Below are positions 1-10,283 of a stretch of DNA of 64,000 nt, piece by piece. Location: the NCBI GenBank assembly GCA_032716605.1, contig CM064492.1:46159403-46223402 (forward strand), in the 5' to 3' direction. This DNA comes from Paralithodes platypus (Eukaryota; Arthropoda; Malacostraca; Decapoda; Lithodidae). The notes below the pieces were generated by a model. That model saw only the letters and a program-made list of their open reading frames with translations, made no database searches and had not been told where the DNA came from. Made by a program: the position numbers and the translations under genes. Every line of letters begins with the position of its first letter. Position 1 is the stretch's first letter.

Positions 1-137
1 TTCTTAACTACCAGCTCTGTGTACAGTGTCTCGGAGTTAACTCCTTTTTGTCCAAGCAGGCTTCTTCGAAGCACGCTCCTGCTGGTCACCTTTTTGTATA
101 TTTTTATGCTGTATAAAGTATTATGCACAGAAATATT
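1..137 (+). mobile_element. DIRS 3' subterminal fragment, inverted relative to DIRS-A
   Basis: Read on the minus strand, this stretch matches the subterminal region just inside the left end of DIRS-A (about 770-900) and of DIRS-C (about 31520-31650). The shared landmarks are a TTTATACAGC block and a repeated AAGCAGG/CCTGCTT motif. The match stops at 137, exactly where the DIRS-A end begins. It is either a second DIRS copy in opposite orientation or an inverted duplication made with DIRS-A. No coding sequence is visible. Confidence 0.6.
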
Positions 138-767
138 ATAGGTTTGACTCCTGCAAGGAGATAAAGAAAACCTAATATTTAGTAGTGGCCCCGTAATCAT
201 TGACGATTATGCCTATTACATAAGGCACCTCTTCAAACACTCATCCGCCGTAGTTTTGAATCTACCGCGCAGAGCATAAAAAATTGAGGAGCCTTCATCA
301 TGAGCGCACGCAACCTCACTCATGGTTCAGTCATTATGAAATTGGGTTCTCACTACGAAAAAAATTTGTAACAAATAAAAAACAAAAATAAAATAAGAAT
401 AACTATTCATAAGCTTTCCATATACTCGTGGATGTACTTGTGTGGATCTTTGACCAGACGCTGACTCAGGCGTCATTCTTCCTTCACTGGCATATCAAGT
501 ATACCAAAATCCTTAATATATCAACGAATGGGAAGGGGATGGTCGGGAGGGCCCCAGTCGTCAATGATTACGGGGCCACTACTAAATATTAGGTTTTCTT
601 TATCTCCTTGCAGGAGTCAAACCTATAATTTATTAGTGGCCCCTCCATCATTGACGATTATGCCTGATATCTAAGACTGGAGGGGGACATTCGTAATCAT
701 ATCATAACTCTAGCAAAGGCAGATAATCAAACAACCACATAGTATTCTTACTTTGTAAAAGATATAT
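138..767. repeat. DIRS-A left inverted terminal repeat
   Basis: This 630-bp block recurs in reverse complement at 11376-12007. It contains a roughly 485-bp unit (138-625) that itself has inverted ends. It also contains three copies, in alternating orientation, of a module with the core TAGTGGCCCC followed by ATCATTGACGATTATGCC, at about 178, 555 and 632. The same unit forms the left end of DIRS-C (24649-31380, split by a LINE); diverged forms begin DIRS-B and DIRS-D. Confidence 0.75.
140..173. other. Terminal hairpin of the DIRS ITR
   Basis: Two nested inverted pairs can be read: outer AGGTTT (140-145) with AAACCT (168-173), and inner CTCCT (148-152) with AGGAG (156-160) around a GCA loop. 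The same structure recurs inverted at 591-624 and at the other DIRS ends. In the DIRS-B/D type (14693-14725) the outer arms are identical, while the inner pair is TCCC/GGGA. A role in end recognition or in priming the circular intermediate is inference. Confidence 0.55.
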
Positions 768-1244
768 ATTTGGCGCATAAACTTTATACAGCACAACTTA
801 TACAAAAAGGGGTACAAGCAGGAGCATGCTTCAAAGAAGCCTGCTTGATAAAAAAAGGGTGCTAACTCTGAGATTCTGAGAACAGATCCGCCAGTTAACG
901 AGGCACCCCACTTAAATTAAGTGGTGAAAAATAAAACTTATAAGTTTACATGTGCACATATAAACCCCATAAAATTAGTGGATATACTTTGCAAAATATA
1001 ACCAATGCTTAAATTAGATTGCTTCTCAGCCCAAAAACTACTTACAACTACACTGTTGTTTGTACTAAAATTGTACTACCACAATTTCCTGTAATGAATA
1101 GTACAGAGAAATTTAAATATCACAACACCCATCAACAGTATAACAGCTCTCATATTCTGGTGGGGTCTAGGGTGTCCTATGTTACACTGACTGCACCCCC
1201 CCCCCCCTTTTCTTGAAATTAAACAAAAGTTAATTAGGGGCCAC
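768..1244 (-). other. DIRS-A 3' untranslated region with purine-rich tract
   Basis: No gene is visible between the recombinase stop and the ITR. On the element sense strand a G12 run preceded by AAAA (plus-strand C run 1196-1207) lies shortly after the recombinase. Equivalent C runs occur in DIRS-B (15913-15930), DIRS-C (36518-36528) and DIRS-D (57635-57645). The remainder is A+T-rich and shared with DIRS-C. Confidence 0.5.
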
Positions 1245-2300
1245 CTAGACCCTTTGCCTTAAAGCTATACATGGCAAGGAAGGTTTGTCTAGAGCTACTG
1301 AGAGGTAACGATTCAAAAACATATGATTAGAGGCCCACAACTGTGTGGACGTAATATCTTCAACAGAAAAATTCTTAAGGAAACGTAACGAAGCCACCCA
1401 CTTGCGTAAATCGTGGGCCCTACCCACAATGCCGGGATTACTCTCTTTAATGACCTCGACCAAGAGAGAAGCCAGTCTACGTTTCATCAAGCATTTACCT
1501 GTACTGTACTTGCTACCCATAAAGCACCGTGGTGATTTAGAGGTGCCACTCTCAAATATTTGGTTAGAGCTTGCACTGGACATAAATTATGGTGCACCTT
1601 TCCCCTTTTCAACGCCGGCACCGTGAACTCTGAAAACACGTGTTCACTGTGCTCATTCTTGGCTATGAACCCTGGGGAAGGTGCAATGTGAATACACTCA
1701 TTAAGCCTACCAAACCTGAGGCAATTAGGTGTGTTGCTCATCGCCGCCAGCTCAGATACTCTGTTCCCGGTAGCCAAGGCCATAAGGAATACTGCCCTTT
1801 TTAAAAGTAATGTAAAATCTGCAGTATTTTGGTACAGACGGGAATGAAGTAACGACAATGCCTTGTCCAGAGACCAGGTAGGCATGAGCTGACGGGGAAG
1901 TGGGCGGAGTTTAAAACATGCCCTCATAAAACCTTTTTCCTCCGCAACTGGTATGGAGAGACTGGTAAGGTCCAAAAACGGTATCCTAATCGCCGTTAAG
2001 TGATTTTTTTAACGTCACTACAGACAAACGTTTCTGCTCGAACAGATAATTTAAATAATTAAAAACCAAAGCCACCGAGGGCACAGTTTGTTCTGTTCTA
2101 AGAATCCAAGAAGTAAAGGCCTGCCAATGCGATTGATACTGTCGCTTAGTAGACTGGGTATATTGATTCATGAATTTATTGGTCACGTCTCTACCATATG
2201 GTACTAGCCATTTGGCCTCCTGAATGTCCATAATGCAAAAGTCAGCGAGGTCTTTAGGTTGCCAATTGTGTCTAAGTGGAAAAACCCTACCGGGAGTGAT
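1245..2300 (-). pseudogene. Tyrosine recombinase (YR) of DIRS-A, broken
   Basis: YR integrates the circular DIRS DNA. The SAM-like N-terminal region is recognisable (RQYQSHW near 2140, then VALVFNYLNYLFEQKRLS). Catalytic landmarks follow: the first arginine in ATGNRVSELAAM (about 1760), the H-x-x-R box in AHDLRKW (about 1400) and the nucleophile tyrosine in LNRYLSVALD (about 1300). The frame changes near a T run at 2007-2014 and again between 1490 and 1580, so no intact protein can be made. Residue for residue it is close to the DIRS-C recombinase. The catalytic set is complete and only the reading frame is lost. Confidence 0.8.
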
Positions 2301-3023
2301 ACCGGATCCGGGCACCACGTCTTCAATTGCTGGTACCACAACTGCGCCGGCCACAGGGGCACGATTAGCGAGATTATGCCTCGATAATCCTGTAGTTTGT
2401 TTACTACGTGGCACATTAGAGACGCATCTGGCGGCGGAAACAGATAAATGGAACTCCACCTGTTCCAGTCTGTCACCAGTGCATCTGGCCCGCCCGCCGG
2501 CGTTATCGTCCGGCGGGTGAGGTACAGTGGGAGTTTGTGAGTCTCCTCTGACGCAAACAAATCCACTTGTGGATGGTAAGGCTTCGCATTCATTTGGTCG
2601 AAAATGGTTTGCTTGAGCGCCCATTCTACTGTTGTGCTCTGTCTCCGAGACAGAGCGTCTGCCCAGACGTTTGCTACGCCTGGGAGGTAAGATGCGTGAA
2701 GCTGAATGTCCAGCCTGTTGGCTAGAATAAAAATCTCTTCTGACACGTTTAGCAACCCCCGAGATCTCGTCGACCCTTGTTTCTGAATACAGTGAACTGC
2801 ATGCAGATTGTCCATTCTGAAGGCCACCGCCTTGCCCCGTAAAGTAGAGCCGTGAGCCTGAAGGAAATATAAGGGGAATAGTAATTCTCTGACATTGATG
2901 TGGGAGATTTCTAAATGGGACCAAAGCCCTTGACCCTGGTGCCCTTGGTTTGATTGAAAGCCCCAACCTATCGTTCCTGACGCATCCGTGTCTACCCATA
3001 CCGTCGGCGGAGGAGAGGTCCAT
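1986..3023 (-). CDS. Overlapping ORF running through RNase H into YR (DIRS-A)
   Basis: A second frame stays open across the RNase H region and enters the recombinase at NWQPKDLADFC (about 2265). The same frame is open, with similar peptide, in DIRS-B (16910-17344; NWQPKDLADFC again) and in DIRS-C (37793-38254). This suggests the YR protein is normally encoded from a frame overlapping RNase H, as known for DIRS elements whose RT/RH and YR frames overlap extensively. The upstream part is arginine/serine-rich and has no domain I can name. Its true start is not clear. Confidence 0.5.
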   Translation of the reverse strand: MDLSSADGMGRHGCVRNDRLGLSIKPRAPGSRALVPFRNLPHQCQRITIPLIFPSGSRLYFTGQGGGLQNGQSACSSLYSETRVDEISGVAKRVRRDFYSSQQAGHSASRILPPRRSKRLGRRSVSETEHNSRMGAQANHFRPNECEALPSTSGFVCVRGDSQTPTVPHPPDDNAGGRARCTGDRLEQVEFHLSVSAARCVSNVPRSKQTTGLSRHNLANRAPVAGAVVVPAIEDVVPGSGITPGRVFPLRHNWQPKDLADFCIMDIQEAKWLVPYGRDVTNKFMNQYTQSTKRQYQSHWQAFTSWILRTEQTVPSVALVFNYLNYLFEQKRLSVVTLKKSLNGD

Positions 3024-3097
3024 GACATGACTGAGTGCAATGTTTCCCTCTTCGCCCAGACCGCTAGTAAGTTGTGGATTAATTTTGTATGGGCCAT
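2204..3097 (-). pseudogene. RNase H and connector region of DIRS-A
   Basis: RNase H degrades the RNA template during reverse transcription. Visible motifs in order are VWVDTDASGTIGWG (first catalytic Asp), HINVRELL (Glu), AFRMDNLHAVHCIQKQGS (Asp), and ASYLPGVANVWADALSR (terminal Asp region). A conserved connector, PQVDLFASEE, follows, then FPPPDAS and PLWPAQLWYQQL. A one-base deletion near 3080 separates it from the RT frame; DIRS-C lacks this deletion. Its stop at 2204 lies inside the start of the YR region, in another frame. Confidence 0.75.
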
Positions 3098-4545
3098 AAT
3101 TTTTTCGCCGGCAATAGCGGAAAATATTTGTTGCCCTCCAATATTAAACGTTTGACTCTTAACCGGCCCAACCGTACCGTTAGTTGAATCCAGTTGAGAG
3201 AGCCAACCAGAGACTCCCAGATTCTCTGTGTCGTAGTCAGACTGTGAAGGAACATAAACAATTTCCTACGAAATCTGTTGCGATTGTCCACACTCTGACT
3301 CAGAGTGAGAGTAGCTGTGTCCCAGACCAGCCCTATCCGCTGAACTAGTCTTGAGGGAACAAGGTTTGACTTTACCAGGTTAACCTTGAACCCTAGAGTT
3401 TTGACATGTTTTAATGTTATGTTGACATGATTTATGCATACTTGTTCCGTCTCTGCCACCACTAGCCAGTCGTCTAGATACCATAAAATCCTGATCCCTT
3501 GCCTTAACAAGGGCATCAGGGCTTGCCGGACTAATTTCGTGAATAAGCGAGGTGCTAGGTTCAATCCAAACGGCATCCTCTGAAAGACATAAGTCTGATG
3601 CTTTATTCTTAACCCTCTGTTCCCGGAAGGGCTCTTGAACGCCCATAAAAAAGCATACACGAGCTACCCGGAAGGGCTCTTAAACACCCATGACGTCAAA
3701 GCCTGTGAGCTTGGTGTGCGAGGCGTCGGTCCGACGCATGTAAACAACAGCCGGTGGACCGACGCTCCGCATCTCCGGCCACAAGAAGGAGAGCGTCGCT
3801 TGTTCGTGTGTGCCTGTATGTTGTTGTTAAGTATCGAAAAGTGGTGTAAAGTGGCTGTTTTGGCCATAAAGTTATCTCCAATGAAATCATCATCACAGCT
3901 CAACCAGTTGACTTAGAGAGCTCTACTTAATGCCATTCTACAGGTAAATAACACAGCTACGCTTGGGGATGCGCGGGAATGCGGGAAGCAGTCTGATTAA
4001 CGAATATACGGTAGCCTAGCCTAGACGTTTTTCGGCCAAAACACCCGGTTTTCGAGGAATATATATATAATACATAGCCGGGGCTGGAGGGTTAAGGCCA
4101 GAAACCTTTGAAATCTTTTGTTGACCGATACGTGCCAATACGCGTCCGTCAGGTCTAAAGAACACATCCATCCTCCCGGCGGAAGTGTTAGCCTGATCTG
4201 GTTTACTGTAAGCATCCTGAATGACATGTTGTGAATATGGAGGTTCAGATAAGACAGGTCTACGACTGGTCTCATCTGAACACTGTCCCTTTTGGGCACT
4301 AGAAATAGTTTGGATGTGAAAACTGGGTAATTTTGAGGAACCGGGATGATGACATTCTTGGCGATCATTTCCTGGTCTAGTGACTCCACCTCTAAAGAAA
4401 CTAAAGTTGCCTTTGTCGGCTGACGTAAACGAGGTCGTCGGAGCCACTGCCAGGTGATGCCCTTGCATGCCACCATCCTTGCCCAAGTACAGTATTTACT
4501 GGCCATGCGCGGTGACACGTCCGGAACGACCCAGTTAGCAGACAA
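3079..4545 (-). pseudogene. Reverse transcriptase of DIRS-A, split by a MITE
   Basis: The N-terminal half (4545 to about 4096) shows VPKRDSVQMRPVVDLSYLN and SLDLTDAYWHV, which carries the first catalytic Asp. A TTAA-flanked MITE (3613-4091) interrupts it. The second half (from about 3608) begins RIKHQTYVFQRMPFGLNLAPRLF and carries the DIRS-type catalytic box WYLDDWLVV. The thumb region ends at 3079 in a frameshift. The YLDDW box and PFGLNLAPR fit the DIRS group of RTs rather than Ty3 or Ty1. Confidence 0.8.
3613..4091 (-). mobile_element. piggyBac MITE copy 1 (479 bp)
   Basis: It is flanked by TTAA at 3609-3612 and 4092-4095. DIRS-C has the empty site (CTTTATTCGTAATGCC near 40690), which aligns base for base after removing the insert and one TTAA. 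The ends are CCCTCTGTTCCCGGAAGG and, from the other side, CCCTCCAGCCCCGG. Two copies of CCCGGAAGGGCTCTT lie 45 bp apart (3622 and 3667), as at the right end of the full piggyBac at 31724-36175. It has no coding capacity. Orientation is given relative to that element. Confidence 0.88.
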
Positions 4546-4561
4546 GGGTTCGCCGGCTGTA

Positions 4562-5529
4562 CTACCCTCTGGTCCACCCGCCGTGAGATCGGCCCTGGGA
4601 GTGAGAGAGACTAGTTTTTTGGTGGTGGCGGTGATGGTGGTGGTGGATGCTTAGCCGACTGGCCGGCGTTGGCAGAAGACGAGCCCTGGCCTGGTCTGCT
4701 ATAGCTGCGGCCCTTATGACCTGCAAACTTACCTTGTGGTACTGACCTTGGGGGGAGGCGGACTTAGGTATCTGAAAGGGCTTTGACCCACCCGGCTGAG
4801 CTTTTGCGACTGGCTTGGGTTTGGGAAAGTTAAAAGCAGGTTTCTTAGAAGGGGTGGGACTGTGCTTAAAGGCCTGAGCCATATTGAAAACAGTTCTCCA
4901 CACATCAGGGGACAGTAACGAGGGAGTTAGCACCGGCGACATGACCACCTGGTTCGCAATTCTATCAGGGAGTTTCCTCACCAGGGACATCCTGAGATCC
5001 TGTCTCGCCCGCACCGCCTCGAGCAAGGCCGTGCGTATATCTCCCAACGACTGAATCGACGTCTGAAGGAGTAATCGCCGAGATAGTTCAACCGATCGTC
5101 TGGCTTCCGCGTCCGCGATTGCCTGAGTGGATCGTAACATAGATTTTGCCACCTGGTGCGTAACAATGTACTGGGAAAAAAGTCTATACGCCTTCCCTCG
5201 TAGCCTAAACTCCATGTCTAGGTGAGCTGGTGAAGGCGTAGTGAAAGGAAGTTCACAGAGATTGATTTTGGGGGCAGCTAAAAAAGCAAACAAAGCAGAT
5301 GGGACTCCGCCGGCTGAAAAGACTGGCATAGAGAACCAAGAATGGCTGTCCTGAGGAATCTGGTGGGAGGATTTTGAGGTGAAGGTGGTCGCAAAGTTCT
5401 GAGCCTCTACTTCCCATTCCACCCAAGGTCCTGGACCCAACTGCCCCACCTTCAACAGTGGGTTAGCGGCTGTGTCTGTGACCGTTTGTAAATCTAATTC
5501 TGGAGTGAGAGCTGACAGTGCTTTTATAT

Positions 5530-5533
<4 letters not shown>
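4562..5533 (-). pseudogene. gag C-terminal part of DIRS-A
   Basis: This is the continuation of gag beyond the LINE insertion. Recognisable conserved blocks are GPGPWVEWEVEAQNFA, GDIRTALLEAVRARQDLR and LVRKLPDRIANQVVMSPV, all present in DIRS-C, with relatives in DIRS-B (GDIRLSLFEAVRARQDLR). The C-terminus is lysine/proline-rich and ends in a histidine run close to the RT start, so gag and RT nearly abut or overlap. Function as a nucleocapsid-type protein is inferred from position and basic composition. Confidence 0.7.
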
Positions 5534-5578
<45 letters not shown>

Positions 5579-7100
5579 CTTCCGTCTACGTATTGTGAAA
5601 AACCTGTTATCCTCCGGCAAATTGTGGGGTTGAGTGAGTGAAGGGGGGGGACAGTGAATGAAGGAGGATGCATGTTTTTCATAATACGTGTTGCTAGCCC
5701 CAAACGCGCGAGCAACTGTGGCTTTCAACCATCCGACACATCCCCTTTTATTAATGTGCATCACACATGTTACATACAAATAAGGTTTATGTTTTGTTTT
5801 ACCCTACTGTGGAAAGACTACGGATACACCACTCCTGCCGGGGCCTCACGCAGTGGCATGACCCAGTCCTGTCGAACTGAGCTCATGACGCTGGTGGCAT
5901 TGCCCCGGAGGATAGCCATCCCTAGTCTTTGCTTGAGCCAGAGGGTTTCCCGGGGTTCTCCTGAAACTTCTCTGATTTTACGGCCTATTTCATTCACCAT
6001 CTTAACCCTCTCACCACGGAAGGGCTCTTGAACGCCCATAAAAAAGCATATAACAGGTACCCGGATGGTATCTTGAACGCCCAGTGGTTGAAAGCCTGTG
6101 AGCTTCGTGTGCGAGGCGTCGGTCCGACACATGTAAACAACAGCCGGCTGGACCGTCGCCCCGCATCTCCGGCCACAAGAAGGAGAGCGTCGCTTGTTCG
6201 TGTGTGCCTGTATGTTGTTGTTAAGTATCGAAAAGTGGTGTAAAGTGGCTGTTTTGGCCATAAAGTTATCTCCAATGAAATCATCATCACAGCTCAACCA
6301 TTTGACTTAGAGAGCTCTACTTAATGCCATTCTACAGGTAAATAACACAGCTACGCTTGGGGATGCGCGGGAATGCGGGAAGCAGTCTGATTAACGAATA
6401 TACGGTAGCCTAGCCTAGACGTTTTTCGGCCAAAACACCCGGGTTTCGAGGAATATATATATAATACATAGCCGGGGCTGGAGGATTAAGGGTGGTAGGG
6501 CCGAAGACTCCTGAAGTTTCGAATGCCAGGGGCTCGAACTGATGAATTCTGGCGATGGCTTGATATTTTTCTCGCTTTTTATTTTCTGCTATCCGGGCGG
6601 CTTCACCTGCTTCGTCGGCGTTTCTGGCGGCGTTGGTTGTGGAGAAAGTGTCAACACATGTGGCATCCCACACGAGGCACCGGCCATTCTTGTAAGAGAA
6701 AGTGGTCATCCCATCTGGCCGTTTGCCGTCTTCTCTGTGAAGTCCATGTGGTTCGAGGATTGATGCACAGTTAGCACTCTGCAGGGCCCGTTTTATGACA
6801 TCATTTAGTGCAGAGTGTCTTGGCAGGCGGCCTGCGTTGTAATTACATGACAAGGCATGGTGACCTTGAGCATCCATCCTCCCATCACACTTGCAAGTGT
6901 GTGGGTGACAAACTGCCGCACCCACTCTGAGCACGATGGCGACCCGGAGCGCTTCAGCATCCAAGTGAGTTCCAAGAGGTGGGATGGGGATGGCGTGTAA
7001 CCACAAGCCACTCTCCGAACGGGCGGCTGCCTGGAGGCGTGCTTTTGCAACCTGGTCTGCATTGGTTAGGAGATTTTTATATCATTTTTTTTATCACCAG
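5534..7100 (-). mobile_element. 5'-truncated LINE with restriction-like-endonuclease-like C-terminus
   Basis: It is inserted in DIRS-A gag with a 12-bp target duplication TTTTATATCATT (5522-5533 and 7101-7112; a further copy lies at 7075-7086). A T run at 5532-5573 is the poly(A) tail of this minus-strand element. The coding remnant (about 7006-6490, resuming 6001-5818 after a MITE) has a CCHC-like knuckle, HTCKC then HHALSC, followed by RH, then KRPDGMTTF and VWDATCVDTF. That order resembles the C-terminal nuclease of R2-group LINEs. It ends GEPRETLWLKQRL...RGNATS. No RT domain remains. Confidence 0.65.
6006..6485 (-). mobile_element. piggyBac MITE copy 2 (480 bp)
   Basis: It is flanked by TTAA at 6002-6005 and 6486-6489 and inserted into the LINE fragment. 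Removing it rejoins the reading frame around TSGVFGPTTLN with MVNEIGRKI. It is nearly identical to copy 1 over most of its length and in the same orientation. The doubled subterminal GGA...GGCTCTTGAACGCCC motif again has 45-bp spacing, although the second copy is diverged. The other end reads CCCTCCAGCCCCGG with one mismatch at the TTAA boundary. Confidence 0.88.
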
Positions 7101-7112
7101 TTTTATATCATT

Positions 7113-8892
7113 AAAACTGTCATGCTTGGTCCAGTCAGAAAACAGCTTTGAAGCTGAGGCAGGGGGCAGTGCCAGGCATAGCTGTATACACAAAAAAGTC
7201 ATGGTGATAATGGTTCAGAATGGCCTTAATATTAACATCAAGTACATTACCCGCAATATCCAAGGCTCGTAACTTTCTAGATTTATTTCCTTGGATTACC
7301 CACTCTCGTGGCACTGGAAGTTCCCCTGACAAAGTGGGCTGTGCTGTCTCTGGCTTAGTTGGGATCATTTGAACCCATGAGTCATCTGGACCGTATAACA
7401 GGGGCATAGCTACCTTTCTTAACGGTGCTTTATCCAACGGGGGCGGATTCACATCCGTTACCACCCGTACATTAGAAGTAGTCAGTGCCGCCGAAGCAGG
7501 CCTAGCGACTATATTAGGTGATATAGGGGGAGGGTGCGGAATCTTGGTCAAAGCAATAGAAGCGATCAGAGGCCGAACACTTGAACTTGTCATGGGAGCT
7601 CCCAGGTCCACTGTAGGAGTCTCCGGCTGTTGGCCAAATTTTTTTGTGAGAGCAGTTACTAACAACCCATCTATTTCCTCCGCCGTGACAAATTTAGTGG
7701 ATGAAGAACTCAAAGGTGAATCATTCCTATCTTGCGAGTCGTCGAGAACTGAACCCGACTCTTGCACTTCCATGTCAGAGATTATAGACACCTCATCCTT
7801 GTCATCCGGCCCATCATGAGAGGGTTCCGCCGAAGCCGGAACCTCGTCTTGGTGCCAAGTTAAATCAGGAATGGATGATGGGATCACAGCGTCCCGGTGG
7901 ACGTCCGTCCGTACCTGTGGCTCTTGAACCAAACGTGGGCCTTCATACCCTGGTTGGGAATACCGCCATACACCCAGGCCTTGGCCCGAACTCCCTTGGG
8001 AGTCAGAAACACCATCCACCACTGAGCCCCCACTAGATTCTTCTAAAGGGCCATCACTGCCTACAGAACTCTCTAAGTCTATGTGTGTAATCTCCATTGG
8101 TAACCTGTCTTCCGGCAACACCCCCACCACAGTCTCTGACTCCACTCCCGCCCCATCGGATTGGACATTAGATGAGTCGGGAGTAGAGGCAAAAACTGAG
8201 GCACGAGGCTCCGGCGAACGCCGGGAGGCCTTTCGCTCCTTAGAATCTTTCCTGGAAGATTTGTGGCTGCGGTGTGACTTAGACTTCTCACTGCTCTTAG
8301 ACTTTTCTGATCTTTCACTAGAGCTGTCCTTAGACTTTTCCTTCTTGCTCCTCTTTCTTGCTGGTGAAGAGGAGTGACTAGGCGGCTGTTGTCTGAGGGG
8401 CGACCTGGACCGCGCCCGTGACGTGGAGGCTGTCACCGGGGGCGTGAGTTCACGAGGTCTCTTAGAAGTTGTAGGGACCAGAGAAAGTGCTGTACCCTGC
8501 CCAGTCTCTGCCGACTTTCGTACAGTTACTCTAGAGGTACTGTACGTTTAATAGGGGGGTGCTCAATCAATAATTTATCCCAAAGAATTACATTATCACA
8601 TTGCAGCGCTTTATGAGCCACTGTGGTAGCATAAGTTGACAATTGCTGCCTGACCTCCCTCAAAGCGACTGCCGCCGATCCACTATTGTCCCGCAACACT
8701 GGCACTCAATTGAGTACAGAAGGTACAGTTCCCCGTTACCCACAAACCCCTTGAGCGATCTAGACATTTAACACATCTAATGCAATGAGTGTGTGCAGAT
8801 ATAGGGATACCTGAACAGGAGGGAGCAATACACAAGGCAAAAACAGGGTCTATGGTAGCCATGACAGAGACTGGTGGAAAACACGAACCCAC
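7113..8892 (-). pseudogene. gag N-terminal and middle part of DIRS-A
   Basis: A cysteine/histidine cluster comes first (8892-8683: ALCIAPSC, HTHCIRCVKC, CTFC), which could bind zinc and is shared with DIRS-B and DIRS-C. After a frame break comes an RS/KS-rich basic region (8436 to about 8240: SRARSRSPLRQQ, SPARKRSKKEKSK) reminiscent of SR proteins. An acidic stretch follows, and then a conserved block MPLLYGPDDSW / LPVPREWVIQGNKSRKLRALD. A one-base insertion near 7155 relative to DIRS-C ends the frame just before the LINE insertion. Nuclear targeting by the basic region is inference. Confidence 0.7.
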
Positions 8893-10283
8893 CCCGGTTT
8901 ACTCCAGGTTCTCGAAAGTTCCGCCGGAACTCAGCCCTGGAAATAAAAGAAAATTTCCAGGATTGAATGCTCATAGGGCTACACCAACATGTTCGAACAC
9001 AAGTGTTTAGATAACCCGCCGGGTAACGAGACGTAATACACAACTATCACGGCTCGCTATGCGGCAGGTTCGTAATTAAAGATTTCAGAATATCTTAACT
9101 TGTCCAAACGATTTATGAATATCGTCTGACATAATATAAAGACCACCATGGCTTTTTTATATATGACGCAGTCTTCCCAGTGGTGTTTTTAAGTTCTTAC
9201 TGGAAAACAAAATCAAACCCGCCGGCCCCTGTAATATCTCGCAGATCAAAAACTGGGAAACTTGTCTTAAATGCTAGATCTGGCTTCTCCTGAAGCGTTC
9301 TAGATCGCCGTATGTTGAATGGCGGCGATACGTATCGTACCCCTCGAATGTCTGGTTAACTTCACTGAATTAAACAAAACCGTTAATCCTACCCTCCCAA
9401 GGTGCAACCGCCGGGTGTGAATTTTGACGTTAACCCCACAATTCCTATCCCCACTTCTTTGCAAAAGATCGCCAGGGAGGAAAGATCAACAAACAGCCTA
9501 GTTTTACTGGCTTTGCAAAAACCGGGAAAAACTCAACTCAACAAGTGTCCGTATGAACACTCAGTTAAATGGGTAAAGCCATCCCGCCGGGAAACACAGT
9601 ACGCCTGAACACAGGCCCCACCACAGAGACGCAGTCCTGGAGAGCCTCAGGCCACTAATCGCCGGGAAAAACAAGCCTTTTTTAACCACGCGTGATTAAA
9701 ACTCTGCAACCAGCCGGGTTTTCATGGTGTAACCGAGAAAACCCGCCGGAAAAGGCAACCCACCCCGTTCAGATTCAATCTGAACGCACCAAATAGACCG
9801 TGGAATTAGCCAAAGCACAACTAACCTAGGTCACATAAATAGTCCGAGGAATTAGCCAATACACAACTAAACCAGGACACATATATAGTCCGTGGAATTA
9901 GCCAATACACAACTAAACCAGGACACACATGACACAGTAGTACATATTTATAACATAAATCAATAACACTTGTGCATGTGGCAAAGCTACGAGAGGCTGG
10001 CTAGGCCTAAGCAGACGGAAAAACACAGTAAACATGTCGTAATATAAACAAAAAGCACTGAATTATATCACAACAGGAACCACCGTCAACACACCACTGT
10101 AGCAAACACTTCCCGGTAAAGGGAAGCACTGACGCGGGACCCAGAAAAAAATTCACTAAGTGAAGAAAAAAACGCTGGGAACGTCAGAGAATAAAAAGCT
10201 ACCTCATCAGAAAGATAAAAGGCAGCAATAATAACGCGTAATGAAAGCCACCTGCATCACAAAGCTAGCTAACCGTGAAAAGT
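8893..10283 (-). other. DIRS-A 5' leader, non-coding
   Basis: This is about 1.4 kb upstream of gag with no convincing ORF, conserved with DIRS-C (44432-45830). It is dotted with CCGCCGG motifs. Three tandem copies of a 46-bp unit (around GGAATTAGCC at 9802, 9848 and 9894) are present; DIRS-C has one diverged copy. Conservation between two degenerate copies reflects shared ancestry and does not show function. Confidence 0.55.

Noticed and set aside
3700..3900. Short ORFs inside the piggyBac MITEs (also 6028-6243)
   Set aside because: Both copies have such frames because the copies are nearly identical. They include terminal-repeat sequence and show no domain.
7135..8436. Host SR-type splicing protein gene
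   Set aside because: The RS-rich segment is continuous with DIRS gag blocks also present in DIRS-C, so it belongs to the retrotransposon.
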